A stretch of DNA of 62,562 nucleotides, taken from assembly GCA_036506155.1 (NCBI GenBank), contig DASXSF010000140.1, positions 1-62,562 on the forward strand. Reading direction: 5' to 3'. Below are positions 1 through 8,735 of the stretch, piece after piece. Made by a program: the position numbers and the translations under genes. The notes below the pieces were generated by a model, which was given only the letters and a program-made list of their open reading frames with translations, did not search any database and was not told the origin of the DNA. This stretch comes from DASXRA01 sp036506155 (lineage in GTDB: Bacteria > Actinomycetota > Actinomycetes > Mycobacteriales > Jatrophihabitantaceae). How positions within the stretch are numbered: the first letter of the stretch is position 1; each line of letters begins with the position of its first letter.

Positions 1-600
1 TCGATTACCGCGGCGCCGTCGGCCGGGGAGCAGCGCCCATAGTTCGGTGATGCCGTCGTCTTGCGGGGTGAACACCACCCGCCGCTCGGCTATCGCGTCG
101 TGGTGGCGCTGGTCGGCGCGGCGCGGATCGACCGCGATCACCGCCCGCCGCAGCGACGCGGCGAACTGCGACAGGGTCTGGTCGGCGGCCCGGGGCAGCA
201 GCCGTTGCTCGATCTTCGCGGTGGTCTGGTCGTCGAACGGGTTGACGGCTTCGGCGAGCTTCATCGCGTGCAAGTAGGTGATGCGCCCGGTGCGCAGCAA
301 CTCCAGGGTCGCGGGCAGCCGATCCACGAGGGTGCGGGCCACAAACAGCCGTCGTTCGGCGGTGCCGGGGGAGAGCCGCAATGCGGCCCCGACCTGCTCG
401 CGGGTGTAATCCACGACCTTGGTGCCCGACCAATCCAACGCGCGCCCGTCCAGCGAGGCGAGCACCTGCTGCTGGGCGGCGTGCAACAGCGCGAGGTGCC
501 GTTCGAGGGCGACCAGCAGATCCACCCGCCCGGCGTCGGACAACGCGTCCGGGGAGACGAGCACGTCGACCTCCGAGACCGGCGGCACATGCTCGAACAT
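1..600 (-). CDS. DUF222 (13E12-repeat) HNH-endonuclease-family protein, N-terminal part
   Basis: Read on the minus strand from ATG at 600 and cut by the window edge. About 190 residues of the DUF222 domain are visible, beginning MFEHVPPVSEV and running through GRITYLHAMKLAEAVNPF to GITELWALLP. In this actinobacterial family an HNH nuclease motif normally follows at the C-terminus, but that part is outside the window. An in-frame GTG at 624 is an alternative start, and neither start has a strong ribosome site. In the last 28 bases (run of four G at 25-28) the expected residues PADGAAVI appear only after a one-base frame change; in frame the reading is an unlikely PGRRRRGNR. This is either a real frameshift or a base-call error. 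Family call is good; the role (often linked to mobile elements) is unknown. Confidence 0.75.
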   Translation of the reverse strand, partial: MFEHVPPVSEVDVLVSPDALSDAGRVDLLVALERHLALLHAAQQQVLASLDGRALDWSGTKVVDYTREQVGAALRLSPGTAERRLFVARTLVDRLPATLELLRTGRITYLHAMKLAEAVNPFDDQTTAKIEQRLLPRAADQTLSQFAASLRRAVIAVDPRRADQRHHDAIAERRVVFTPQDDGITELWALLPGRRRRGNR

Positions 601-747
601 GTGTGCGAGTCTATCAACCGCCACATGTGCCGTCCACCCATATTCCATAAGGAGATACGAGCGATCCGCAAGCCGGCACCGTGAGCCGAGAAACGAGCGA
701 ACTCCCTCCGTCGGCGCGGTCCTAAAGACGACCCAAGCGCAGCCGGC

Positions 748-772
748 GGCCGAGGAAACAGATGCCTCGGCC
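748..772 (-). terminator. Hairpin terminator after the MFS gene
   Basis: Perfect 8-bp inverted repeat GGCCGAGG / CCTCGGCC with a 9-base loop. It lies 25-49 bases beyond the stop codon of the minus-strand MFS gene. No strong T-run follows, as is usual in high-GC actinobacteria. Confidence 0.6.
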
Positions 773-796
773 ACCGGTCTGCGAATAACTTGCGCT

Positions 797-2266
797 TCAG
801 TGCGTCGGACGGGCGCGGCGCGGCAACAGCCATCCGATGACGAACGCGACCGCGATCAGGACCAGCGTGACGAGCAGGGTGTGCTCCGCCGCGACCAGGT
901 GCCGGCCCGACGCGACGGCATTACCACGCTCGAGCCGGAGCGCTCCGAAGAACACCGTTGCGAGTACCGCCACACCGAGCGACGCGCCGAGCTGCTGGAG
1001 CGACTCGAGCAGGCCGGATGCCGAACCCACCTCGTGGTCGTCGATCTCGCCCATGATGATGCTGAACAGGGGGACGAAGATCATGCCCATGCCGAAGCCG
1101 AATACGGCCAGGCCCGGCGCCAGCACGCCTGCTCCGACCCCACCGTCTACCGCCCGCAGCGAGAAATACAGGACACCTGTACCGATTGCCATGATCGTCA
1201 AGCCAGCGTGCAGGATCGGCCGGCCCACTGCCGTCGCCGCCCAGGCGCCGACGCCAGAGCCGAGGAACGCGCCTACGGCTAGCGCCGCCGAGTACAGACT
1301 CGCCTTCATCGGGCTGTAGCCGAGGCCGATCTGGAGAAACAGCCCGGTCGTCAGGCCGAACCCCACCACGGTGCCGAAGAACACCAGCGTGAACACGACG
1401 CCCGAGACGTATGAGCGCTTGCGCAGCACGCTGAACTCGATCAGCGGCGTCCGCCCGGAACGGATGCGCCGGAGCTGCTGAGCCGCGAACAGCGCCAGCA
1501 CCGGGACAGACGCCGCGAGCACGCCGAAGATCCAGGCCGGCCAGCCCATCCCCCGGCCGTCCACCAGCGGGAACACCAGCAGGAAGCTCGCCGCTGCTAT
1601 CAGCGCCGTGCCGACGCCATCCAGGCGCAGGCCTGCCCGCCGCTGCGCACCCGCGGGGAGCACCCGCGCACCGACGATCACCGCGAAGATGCCGATCGGC
1701 ACGTTGATCAGGAACAGGGCGCGCCAGTCCGAGCCGAACACATCAACCTTGATCAGCAATCCGGCCACCACCGGCCCGGCCACCGTCGAGAGCCCGATCA
1801 CCGGCCCGAACGCGGCGAACGCCTTGCCCAGTTGCTCGGGAGGGAAGATGTCGCGGATCAGCCCGAACGACTGCGGAATGAGTGCCGCAGCCGATATGCC
1901 CTGCAGGGCGCGTGCCGCGATCAGCGACTCGGGAGACCACGCCAGCGCGCAGGCCACCGAGGCGAGCACGAACGCGGAGAGGTCGATCAGAAGCATCCGC
2001 TTGCGGCCGAACATGTCGCCGAGCCGTCCGCCGGTCATGAGCCCGACTGCGATCGCCAGCGTGTACGCCGCCGCGATCCACTCGAGCGCGGACGTCGACA
2101 TCGACAGGTCGCGCCGGATCGACGGCGCCGCGACGTTGACGATCGTCGAGTCGAGGATGTTGAGGATCATGGCGGCTAGGACGACGGCGAATCCGGCCCA
2201 GATCCGCGGTCGTGCCTGCACCGGCGAGACATCCACGGTGAGCGGCCGATCGAGAACGGCTGTCAT
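797..2266 (-). CDS. MFS drug:H+ antiporter, DHA2 (EmrB/QacA) type
   Basis: 489-residue integral membrane exporter. An N-terminal segment carries the DHA2 signature LDSTIVNVAAP, followed by the MFS loop motif GGRLGDMFGRKRM and an antiporter-type segment (GPVVAGLLI). Many hydrophobic segments fit 12-14 helices. ATG at 2266 is chosen over an upstream in-frame codon at 2302 because AAGGAG lies just before it. The gene is divergent from a WYL-domain regulator at 2357, with a palindromic operator candidate between them, so that regulator probably controls efflux. The substrate cannot be told from sequence. Confidence 0.88.
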   Translation of the reverse strand: MTAVLDRPLTVDVSPVQARPRIWAGFAVVLAAMILNILDSTIVNVAAPSIRRDLSMSTSALEWIAAAYTLAIAVGLMTGGRLGDMFGRKRMLLIDLSAFVLASVACALAWSPESLIAARALQGISAAALIPQSFGLIRDIFPPEQLGKAFAAFGPVIGLSTVAGPVVAGLLIKVDVFGSDWRALFLINVPIGIFAVIVGARVLPAGAQRRAGLRLDGVGTALIAAASFLLVFPLVDGRGMGWPAWIFGVLAASVPVLALFAAQQLRRIRSGRTPLIEFSVLRKRSYVSGVVFTLVFFGTVVGFGLTTGLFLQIGLGYSPMKASLYSAALAVGAFLGSGVGAWAATAVGRPILHAGLTIMAIGTGVLYFSLRAVDGGVGAGVLAPGLAVFGFGMGMIFVPLFSIIMGEIDDHEVGSASGLLESLQQLGASLGVAVLATVFFGALRLERGNAVASGRHLVAAEHTLLVTLVLIAVAFVIGWLLPRRARPTH

Positions 2267-2318
2267 CTTTGCTCCTTGGTCAGGTGGATCGGTCACTCGC
2301 AACGCTAGGCGGCTAATA

Positions 2319-2333
2319 GGAACGATCCGTTCC
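2319..2333. promoter_or_regulatory. Palindromic operator candidate between MFS and WYL regulator
   Basis: GGAACG-ATC-CGTTCC is a perfect 6-bp inverted repeat with a 3-base spacer. It sits in the 90-bp divergent gap, 24 bases before the regulator start and 53 bases before the MFS start. It is a likely binding site for the adjacent YafY-type regulator. Confidence 0.6.
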
Positions 2334-2356
2334 TCATTGGCGCTATTCTCAAGGGC

Positions 2357-3319
2357 ATGTCGGAGACCTCGGGACGCCTGCTGTCACTGCTCTCGTTACT
2401 GCAGACCCCACGCGAATGGTCCGGACCGGAGCTGGCCAAAAGGCTCCAGGTGACCACCCGCACCGTCCGCAACGACGTGGAACGGCTGCGCCAGCTGGGC
2501 TATCCGGTCCTCGCCACCCGCGGCAAGGTCGGCGGCTACCGGCTTACCGCCGGCACGGCCATGCCGCCGCTGCTCCTCGACGACGAGGAGGCGGTCGCGA
2601 TCGCGGTTACCCTGCGCACCGCCACCGGAGGCGCCGTGGAAGGGCTGGAGGAGACGGCGCTTCGCGCGCTGATCAAGCTGCAGCAGGTGCTGCCCAAGCG
2701 GCTCGGTCGCCGGGTCGACGCGCTCCAGTCGCACACGGTGCGGGTGTCCGGGCGCCGGCACGGGCCCGGCATCGAGGGGCGGCTGCTCGCGCTCGTGGCA
2801 GCGGCGGCGCGCGACCGGGAGGTTATGCGGTTCCGGTACCGCGACCACTCCGGATCGGCCACCGAGCGGCGGGTAGAGCCGTACCGGCTCGTGAACTGGG
2901 GCCGGCGCTGGTACCTCGTCGCGTTCGACGTCGAACGCGACGACTGGCGGACGTTCCGGGTCGACCGCATGGACGACGCGCGCTCGGTGGGGCACCGGTT
3001 CGCGTTGCGTGAGTTGCCCGCCGAGGACATCGCCGGCTACGTCGCCGCGAAGACCCGCCAGGTGCAGCAGAAGGTGCGCGCCCGGGTGATCGTGAACCTT
3101 CCGGCCACCGACGTGGCCGCCCGGATGGGTGCCTGGGCCGAGGGCAGCATCGAGCCGCTCGGATCGGATCGCTGCCTGATGCAGATCGCCGGCCGTTCCG
3201 TCGAGGACATCGCGTTCTGGCTGGGTGTCCTCGACGCCGACTTCGAGGTCGTCGACTCCCCGGAACTCGCCGCGGCGGTGCGCCGCGTGGCCGACCGCTA
3301 CGCTCGGGCGACCGCCTGA
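2357..3319 (+). CDS. YafY/PafC-type transcriptional regulator (HTH plus WYL domain)
   Basis: 320 residues. A DeoR-like winged helix-turn-helix occupies about residues 1-60 (WSGPELAKRLQVTTRTVRND, then LRQLGYPV). A WYL effector domain follows in the second half (VEPYRLVNWGRRWYLVAFDV, FRVDRMDDA) with the usual C-terminal WCX extension. The ATG follows an AAGGG ribosome site. WYL proteins sense ligands or nucleic acids and act as repressors or activators. The divergent MFS exporter and the palindrome in the shared promoter make local control of efflux the likely job. Confidence 0.9.
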   Translation: MSETSGRLLSLLSLLQTPREWSGPELAKRLQVTTRTVRNDVERLRQLGYPVLATRGKVGGYRLTAGTAMPPLLLDDEEAVAIAVTLRTATGGAVEGLEETALRALIKLQQVLPKRLGRRVDALQSHTVRVSGRRHGPGIEGRLLALVAAAARDREVMRFRYRDHSGSATERRVEPYRLVNWGRRWYLVAFDVERDDWRTFRVDRMDDARSVGHRFALRELPAEDIAGYVAAKTRQVQQKVRARVIVNLPATDVAARMGAWAEGSIEPLGSDRCLMQIAGRSVEDIAFWLGVLDADFEVVDSPELAAAVRRVADRYARATA

Positions 3320-3376
3320 CCACCCACCCGACTACTATCTCCGCCGTAGTAGCCGGTGTCGACGAAGGAGCTGCGC

Positions 3377-4273
3377 TTGAGCCACCTGAGTTACCTCGAG
3401 GCGGGCGTGATCGGCGGCATGCAGGGTGTCACCGAACTGTTCCCCGTCTCCAGCCTCGGGCACAGCGTCCTGATCCCGGCCTGGATCGGTGGCTCGTGGG
3501 CCCGCGACCTCAATGTCGCCGCGCCCGAGTCTCCGTACCTGGCGTTCATCGTCGGGTTGCACGTCGCGACCGCGATCGCGCTGATCGTGTACTTCTGGCG
3601 CGACTGGCTACGCATCATCGGCGGTCTCCTCACGAGCATCATCCACCGCGAGGTCCGCACGAAGGACCAGCGCCTGGCCTGGCTGCTCGTTCTCGCGACC
3701 ATTCCCGTGGGCATCGTCGGGCTGCTCGGAGAGCACTGGTTCCGCACCACGCTGGCCAAGCCGCTGCCAACCGCCATCTTCCTGACCATTAACGGCTTGC
3801 TGCTGCTAGGTGCCGAGCAACTGCGCCGCCGCGACCGCACCGTCGACTCGCACTACGTCGACGAGCGGATCAGCGGCCCGCAGTCGGATGCCCGGCTGGC
3901 TCGGCTCGGGGTCGCGCCGGCGACCTTGATCGGCTCGCTGCAGATCTTCGCGCTCGCGCCGGGCATCTCCCGGTCAGGCATCACCATGGCGGGCGGTTTG
4001 CTGCGGGGACTGTCCCGCGAGGACGCGGCGCGGTTCGCGTTCCTACTCGCCACTCCGGTGATCCTCGCCGCAGGCGCGCTGAAGCTCGGTGACCTGGCCG
4101 GGCCCCTCGGCGACGGCATCCGCGGCCAGGTGCTGTTCGGGTCGTTGCTGTCGGGCATCGCTGCGTATCTGTCGGTGCGATTCCTCACCCGCTACTTCGA
4201 CAACCGTTCGCTGCGCCCGTTCGGGGTGTATTGCATGATCTTCGGACTCGCGAGCGTGATCCGCTTCGCCTGA
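3377..4273 (+). CDS. uppP: Undecaprenyl-diphosphatase UppP (BacA)
   Basis: About 298 residues, integral membrane. Removes a phosphate from undecaprenyl pyrophosphate to recycle the lipid carrier of peptidoglycan synthesis, and gives bacitracin resistance. Both family signatures are present: GMQGVTELFPVSSLGH near the N-terminus and APGISRSGITMAGGLLRG in the second half. The longest reading frame opens at GTG 3356, but AAGGAG at 3365-3370 lies six bases before TTG at 3377, so TTG is the probable start. A strong bidirectional terminator follows. Confidence 0.93.
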   Translation: MSHLSYLEAGVIGGMQGVTELFPVSSLGHSVLIPAWIGGSWARDLNVAAPESPYLAFIVGLHVATAIALIVYFWRDWLRIIGGLLTSIIHREVRTKDQRLAWLLVLATIPVGIVGLLGEHWFRTTLAKPLPTAIFLTINGLLLLGAEQLRRRDRTVDSHYVDERISGPQSDARLARLGVAPATLIGSLQIFALAPGISRSGITMAGGLLRGLSREDAARFAFLLATPVILAAGALKLGDLAGPLGDGIRGQVLFGSLLSGIAAYLSVRFLTRYFDNRSLRPFGVYCMIFGLASVIRFA

Positions 4274-4285
4274 CCGGCTTGCAAC

Positions 4286-4322
4286 GGGAAACGGCGCCGG
4301 AGCAGTTCCGGCGCCGTTTCCC
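4286..4322. terminator. Bidirectional terminator between uppP and GH20 gene
   Basis: Perfect 16-bp inverted repeat GGGAAACGGCGCCGGA / TCCGGCGCCGTTTCCC around a 5-base loop, 12 bases after the uppP stop and 17 bases after the convergent GH20 stop. The A- and T-runs within the stem suit termination in both directions. Confidence 0.9.
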
Positions 4323-4339
4323 GCTAGGTCCGCGGCCGA

Positions 4340-6355
4340 CTACGTGTGCACGGTGAGCTGCACGGTGACCGACGAGACGCCGGGCGCCGTGGCCGTGACC
4401 GTCACGGTGTGGTTGCCGTGGTTGGCGTAGGTGTGGTCGCTCACCACGCTGTACAGGCCGTTGACCGTTGTCGGCGTGGCGGCCGTGCCGGACAGGATGC
4501 CCGGCGTGGTCGTGCCGTCGCCCCAGTCGATCGTGGCGCTGACCTTGTCCGTGGAGTAGCCGGGTGCCGCCAGCGTGGCCAGCGTGCCGCTGACCTCGTT
4601 ACCGGCCACATTGGGGCTCCCAGCAGCCAGGGCGAGTGCCCACGGGACCTCCGGCGACGGGTAGAAGTTCGTACCGGCCGCCTGCCAGCGGGCGCCCTGG
4701 GCGGCCAGCCGGACCAGGAAGTCCTGGTACGCCGGGCTGGACGTACCGCTGCGGTCGGCCTTCGGCGACCAGCCCAACTCGGCGAGGGCTGGCAGCCGCG
4801 GGAACACCATGTAGTCGATCTCGCTGAGGTTGCGGACCGTCTCGCCCCACATCGCGCCCTCGACGCCGATGACGTTCGCGTCGGTGACGCCGGTGACGTA
4901 GGTGCTCGGATCCCAGTTGTAGAACTTGTCAACGTCGCAGCCGGCAGCGCCGCAGGCCCAGCTCAGCCCGAGCGTGGGCGGGGTGTTGGGCGCGTACTTC
5001 TGGTCGAGGTAGGCGTGGTTGGCCGGCGCCATGACGATCTTCATGTTCTTTGCTACGGCGTTGGTGCCGGTCTCGGTGCCGGGATCGGACCCGGACGCCG
5101 GGTTCCAGTACTCCGCGACTGAGCCCGGTGCGAGCGCGGTGCCCTGGCCGGAAATCTCCGCCCAGCCCATCACCGTCTTGCCGTGCGCGTTGACGATGCC
5201 GCCCTCGCGGTTGACCAGCGCCGCGTAGCGGTCCTGGGTCAGCAGCGTGGAGGGCACTTCGTCTCCACCGAGGTCGTAGTACTGGCTGGACGACATAGCG
5301 GTGAGCTGGTCGATGATCGCCGTCAGGATCGTCCAGGTGTTGTCGCTCTCCGGGCACAGCGCGCTGTAGCCGACGTCGCCGGTGAAGTTCCACTGCGGCG
5401 GGTTGTTGACGCTGCAGTTGATGTCCTGCGGGTGGCCGTTGAGCAGCGGGTTAGACGTGTCGTTGTACTCGGACATGATGATCGCGTTGTTGTGGCCGGG
5501 CGTGTCGACCTCGGGCATGACCTTGATGAAGCGCGCGGCCGCGTAGGCCACAACGTCCTGGTACTGCGCCTGCGTCCAGAACCCGCCTGGGTCCATGGTG
5601 CGCCCGTCGGTGCCGACCGAGCCCTGGCCGCCGATCGTCGCCAGGTTCGGGAAGCCGTTGATCACGAGCCGGAATCCCTGGTCATCGCTCAGGTGCAGGT
5701 GGAATGTGTTGATCTTGTACTGCGCGACCTGGTCGAGGAGCCGCTTGACAGTGTCCGGTGTCTCGTAGTGGCGGGCGATGTCGAGCAAGATGCCGCGGTA
5801 GCTGTAGCGCGGGTGGTCGGCGATCTGGACCACCGGCATCGTCCAGTCGACGTGCTGCACGGTCGGGCTGTTGATCCAGGGCGGCAACAACTGCCGGATC
5901 GTCTGCACGCCGTCGAAGAGCCCATGTGGTGTCGCGGCCTGCAGGGTGACCCCGCTCGTTGTGGTGGTGAGCTGGTATGCCTCACCGGTGGGGTCTGCCG
6001 CGCCGGCGAGGCGCAGCACGATATCGCCGGCATTTCCGGTGCCGCCGACGACCTGCAGCTTGAAGCCGGTGGCCGGACGCAGGAAGCCGGCCAGCGCCTG
6101 AGCGACCGGCACGGCGTCGCGGCTGGCGGCGACGATGTGCGCGCCGCTGCCGAGCTGGAACGTGCCTGAGCCGACGGTCATGGACGCGGGCTGGGGCACG
6201 AGCCGCGGTGGTGCCGCGCTGGCCTGGCTGGGCTGCGCGGCGCCCGGCTGGCCCGGTGCCGCGGACGCCGCCGCAGCCGCCGAGGCGACGACGGCCAGGC
6301 CGACCGCTGCGGCAATCAGGCCCTTGCGGGATGGTCGGGCGGTGAATAACGACAT
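4340..6355 (-). CDS. Secreted beta-N-acetylhexosaminidase, GH20, with PKD-like C-terminal domain
   Basis: 671 residues. The N-terminus is a Sec signal (RKGLIAAAVGLAVVASAAAA) with cleavage near ASA-AP. A GH20b-type alpha/beta domain precedes the GH20 barrel. The catalytic pair is in YYDLGGDEVPS (D365, E366). The last ~80 residues form a PKD/Ig-like module (IDWGDGTTT ... SDHTYANHGNHTVTV). GH20 enzymes release GlcNAc from chitin oligomers and glycans by substrate-assisted catalysis. AAGAGG precedes ATG 6355. Two DasR-like operators lie 53-90 bases upstream, which fits GlcNAc-responsive control. Convergent with uppP. Confidence 0.93.
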   Translation of the reverse strand: MSLFTARPSRKGLIAAAVGLAVVASAAAAASAAPGQPGAAQPSQASAAPPRLVPQPASMTVGSGTFQLGSGAHIVAASRDAVPVAQALAGFLRPATGFKLQVVGGTGNAGDIVLRLAGAADPTGEAYQLTTTTSGVTLQAATPHGLFDGVQTIRQLLPPWINSPTVQHVDWTMPVVQIADHPRYSYRGILLDIARHYETPDTVKRLLDQVAQYKINTFHLHLSDDQGFRLVINGFPNLATIGGQGSVGTDGRTMDPGGFWTQAQYQDVVAYAAARFIKVMPEVDTPGHNNAIIMSEYNDTSNPLLNGHPQDINCSVNNPPQWNFTGDVGYSALCPESDNTWTILTAIIDQLTAMSSSQYYDLGGDEVPSTLLTQDRYAALVNREGGIVNAHGKTVMGWAEISGQGTALAPGSVAEYWNPASGSDPGTETGTNAVAKNMKIVMAPANHAYLDQKYAPNTPPTLGLSWACGAAGCDVDKFYNWDPSTYVTGVTDANVIGVEGAMWGETVRNLSEIDYMVFPRLPALAELGWSPKADRSGTSSPAYQDFLVRLAAQGARWQAAGTNFYPSPEVPWALALAAGSPNVAGNEVSGTLATLAAPGYSTDKVSATIDWGDGTTTPGILSGTAATPTTVNGLYSVVSDHTYANHGNHTVTVTATAPGVSSVTVQLTVHT

Positions 6356-6681
6356 GGGGGCCTCTTTCCGCCTCGGCAGCCCCGCACCGCGGCCGACCGT
6401 CGAGGCATATGGTCTAGACCAATACCAGATGTGGTCTACACCACTCCCGACGCTCGGGCAAGGCCCGCGACAACAACTGCCGCCCGCTCGCCCGCTTCGT
6501 TCGCCTACGCCTCGCGCAGCTCCCCGCGCTCAGCGTCTCGTGGTCCTGGGGCTGGGGGGCGCAATCCAGCCCCAAGTCCAACATCACATGGCGGGACGGG
6601 CATCGCATCGATAGCGATCTGAAACGAGGTCGTCATGACATAGCATCCTGCTGGCTGCCACCGACAAAAACCGGGAGACTC
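6356..6681. other. Intergenic region between divergent GH20 and M20 genes
   Basis: 326 bases holding the two dre-like operators (6408-6445) and the GH20 promoter. The rest has no convincing coding frame. Short frames here lack ribosome sites and any recognisable family. GGGAG at 6671-6675 is the ribosome site of the M20 gene. Confidence 0.6.
6408..6445. promoter_or_regulatory. Two DasR-type (dre-like) operators upstream of the GH20 gene
   Basis: Core 1 (6410-6421) is the perfect palindrome TGGTCTAGACCA. Core 2 (6432-6443) is TGGTCTACACCA, one base off. The centres are 22 bp apart, about two helical turns. The Streptomyces DasR site is known as a 16-mer built around TGGTCTAGACCA, so a GntR/HutC-family DasR orthologue probably binds here. 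No dasR gene is in the window. Confidence 0.8.
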
Positions 6682-8046
6682 ATGACCGACGAGCTACGTC
6701 ACGCGGTGCGGGACGTGTTGCCGTCCGTTCGAGAAGACCTTGACGCGCTGATCCGCATCCCATCGGTGAGCGCGGACCCGGTGGCGGCACCCGAGCTGCG
6801 GCGATGCGCCGAGCTCGCCGCAGCGCTGCTTGAGCAGGCCGGCGCCGCAGCCGTCGAGATCATCGACGACGTTCCGGGCTGCAAGCCCGCGGTGGTGGCC
6901 CACTACCCGGCGCCCGTGGGCATGCCCACGGTGCTGCTCTACGCGCACCACGACGTGCAACCACCGGGCGATCCGGCTGGCTGGAGCACTCCGCCGTTCG
7001 AGCCCGTCGAGCGCGACGGCCGGCTGTATGCACGCGGCTCCTCCGACGACAAGGCGGGCATCGCTGCGCACCTCGCTGCGCTGCGCGCCTTCGGCGGCGC
7101 CCCGCCGGTGGGCGTGACCGTGTTCGTCGAGGGCGAGGAGGAGATTGGCTCGCCGCTGCTCGGCGAGCTGCTGACCAAGCACCGGCATAAGTTGGTGTCG
7201 GACGTGATCGTGCTCGCCGACTCGGACAACATCGAGATCGGCACGCCGTCAATCACCACCAGCCTGCGCGGCATCGCCGCGTGCATCGTCGAGGTGCGGA
7301 CGCTGCGCCACGGCGTCCACTCCGGAGCGTACGGTGGTGCGGCGCCGGACGCACTGACCGCGCTGTGCCGGCTGCTCGCCACGTTGCACGACGACGCGGG
7401 CGAGGTGGCCGTCAATGGGCTCGTGACCGCGCCGTCGCGTGCCTTCGACTACCCGGAGGAGCGCTTCCGCGCCGAGGCGGCGATGCTCGACGGGGTGGCG
7501 CTGCTCGGCACAGGCAGCATCGCGGACCGCACCTGGGCGAAGCCGAGCGCGAGCGTTCTCGCGCTGGACGCCACACCGGTGGCCGCTGTGTCGAACACGC
7601 TCGTGCCGGCCGCGCGCGCGAAGGTCAGCCTGCGCCTTGCGCCCGGCGACGACTCGGTCCGGGCCCGGGCTGCACTGGCTAAGCACCTGCGCGAGCACGC
7701 GCCGTGGGGAGTGCACGTCTCGGTGACCGATTCCGATATCGGCGACCCGCACGCGATCGACCCGAGCGGTCCGGCCTTTGACGCAGCGCGCACGGCGTAC
7801 CGGGACGCCTACGGCCGCGACGTAGTCGACATCGGCGGGGGCGGGACCATCCCGTTCGTCGCACAGTTCGCCGACGCTTTCCCAGACGCGGCGATGCTGG
7901 TGGTCAGCGCCGGCGCCGACCCCGACTGCCGGGCCCACGGCACCGATGAGAGCCTGCACCTGGGCGAGTTCGAACGGGCCTGCATCGGGGACGCGTTCCT
8001 CCTCGCGGAACTGGCCCGGGGCGGACCCGCTAGAAAGAGCGCATGA
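6682..8046 (+). CDS. M20-family metallo-dipeptidase (ArgE/DapE/CPG2-like)
   Basis: 454 residues, cytoplasmic. Di-zinc peptidase signatures are clear: YAHHDVQPPG (metal His/Asp near residues 89-91), RGSSDDKAG (bridging Asp near 122-123), the acidic EGEEEIGSP (catalytic Glu near 152) and a later metal His in AHGTDESLHLGE. A central dimerisation domain covers about residues 200-320. GGGAG precedes the ATG. It overlaps the next gene by 4 bases (ATGA), so the two are translated together. Closest to the dipeptidase branch (Rv2522c-like); the exact substrate is unknown. Confidence 0.9.
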   Translation: MTDELRHAVRDVLPSVREDLDALIRIPSVSADPVAAPELRRCAELAAALLEQAGAAAVEIIDDVPGCKPAVVAHYPAPVGMPTVLLYAHHDVQPPGDPAGWSTPPFEPVERDGRLYARGSSDDKAGIAAHLAALRAFGGAPPVGVTVFVEGEEEIGSPLLGELLTKHRHKLVSDVIVLADSDNIEIGTPSITTSLRGIAACIVEVRTLRHGVHSGAYGGAAPDALTALCRLLATLHDDAGEVAVNGLVTAPSRAFDYPEERFRAEAAMLDGVALLGTGSIADRTWAKPSASVLALDATPVAAVSNTLVPAARAKVSLRLAPGDDSVRARAALAKHLREHAPWGVHVSVTDSDIGDPHAIDPSGPAFDAARTAYRDAYGRDVVDIGGGGTIPFVAQFADAFPDAAMLVVSAGADPDCRAHGTDESLHLGEFERACIGDAFLLAELARGGPARKSA

Positions 8047-8576
8047 CGCAGACGACGCCGCAGTCGGAAAGCCAGTGGCTGGCCCCGGACGAACTGGAGG
8101 CCGCCCGGCAACGCATGCCGATCCTGTATGTCGACGCCATCCCCGTGCGCGCCGACTCGCAGGGCGTGGTGACATCGGTGGGGCTGCTACTCCGCGCGAC
8201 CGGCGAAGGCAAGATCACCCGCGCGCTGGTGTCCGGCCGGGTGCTGTACCACGAGCGGGTGCGTTCGGCGTTGCTCCGGCACCTGGAGAAGGACCTCGGC
8301 CCGCTCGCATTGCCGCGCATCCCGGTCTCGCCGCAGCCGTTCACCATCGCCGAGTACTTCCCGACGCCGGGGGTCACGCAGTATCACGACCCGCGCCAGC
8401 ACGCGGTGTCGCTCGCCTATGTGGTGCCCGTCGAAGGCGACTGCGGGCCGCAGCAGGATGCCCTGGAGCTGACATGGTTCAGCCCCATCGAGGCACGGCA
8501 GGAGAGCGTGCTCGCCGAGATGGGCGGCGGACAGGGCGCCCTGCTGCTCCAGGGCTTGGCACACGCCGGGGTCTGA
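8043..8576 (+). CDS. NUDIX-like DUF4916 protein
   Basis: 177 residues, coupled to the M20 gene by an ATGA overlap. Resembles actinobacterial NUDIX-hydrolase-family proteins of the DUF4916 type, with a beta-rich core (ILYVDAIPVRADSQGVVTSV) and the region FTIAEYFPTPGVTQYHDPRQHAVS. The canonical NUDIX box (GX5EX7REUXEEXGU) is not visible, so pyrophosphohydrolase activity is doubtful. Function unknown; pairing with a peptidase gives no clear pathway. Confidence 0.75.
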   Translation: MTQTTPQSESQWLAPDELEAARQRMPILYVDAIPVRADSQGVVTSVGLLLRATGEGKITRALVSGRVLYHERVRSALLRHLEKDLGPLALPRIPVSPQPFTIAEYFPTPGVTQYHDPRQHAVSLAYVVPVEGDCGPQQDALELTWFSPIEARQESVLAEMGGGQGALLLQGLAHAGV

Positions 8577-8591
8577 CGATGAGCGCTCGCG
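8577..8591 (-). repeat. Dispersed 15-base intergenic repeat, copy A
   Basis: Minus-strand reading CGCGAGCGCTCATCG, immediately after the DUF4916 stop codon. Identical copies lie at 52137-52151 and 59616-59630, all at gene 3' ends or gaps. Confidence 0.55.
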
Positions 8592-8610
8592 CGAGCCCGG
8601 GGTCCCTGCA

Positions 8611-8627
8611 AAATCGCGCAGCGATTT
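8611..8627. terminator. Small hairpin between convergent genes
   Basis: AAATCGC / GCGATTT with a 3-base loop, in the 159-bp gap between the convergent DUF4916 and GNAT genes. The A/T tracts at the stem ends suit a bidirectional terminator. Confidence 0.5.
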
Positions 8628-8735
8628 CGTGCGGTGGGAAGTGCCCGCCGGCCGCGACGCGACCCGCGCCGCAGGCGCGGAGTGGCTCGAGGTGTGGCCC
8701 CTCGTGGGCGCCGCCGAGAGACACGAACCGGCGGT

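Noticed and set aside
5183..6169. 328-codon plus-strand frame opposite the GH20 gene
   Set aside because: High-GC shadow frame; no family features, no ribosome site, and the opposite strand encodes a complete GH20 enzyme.
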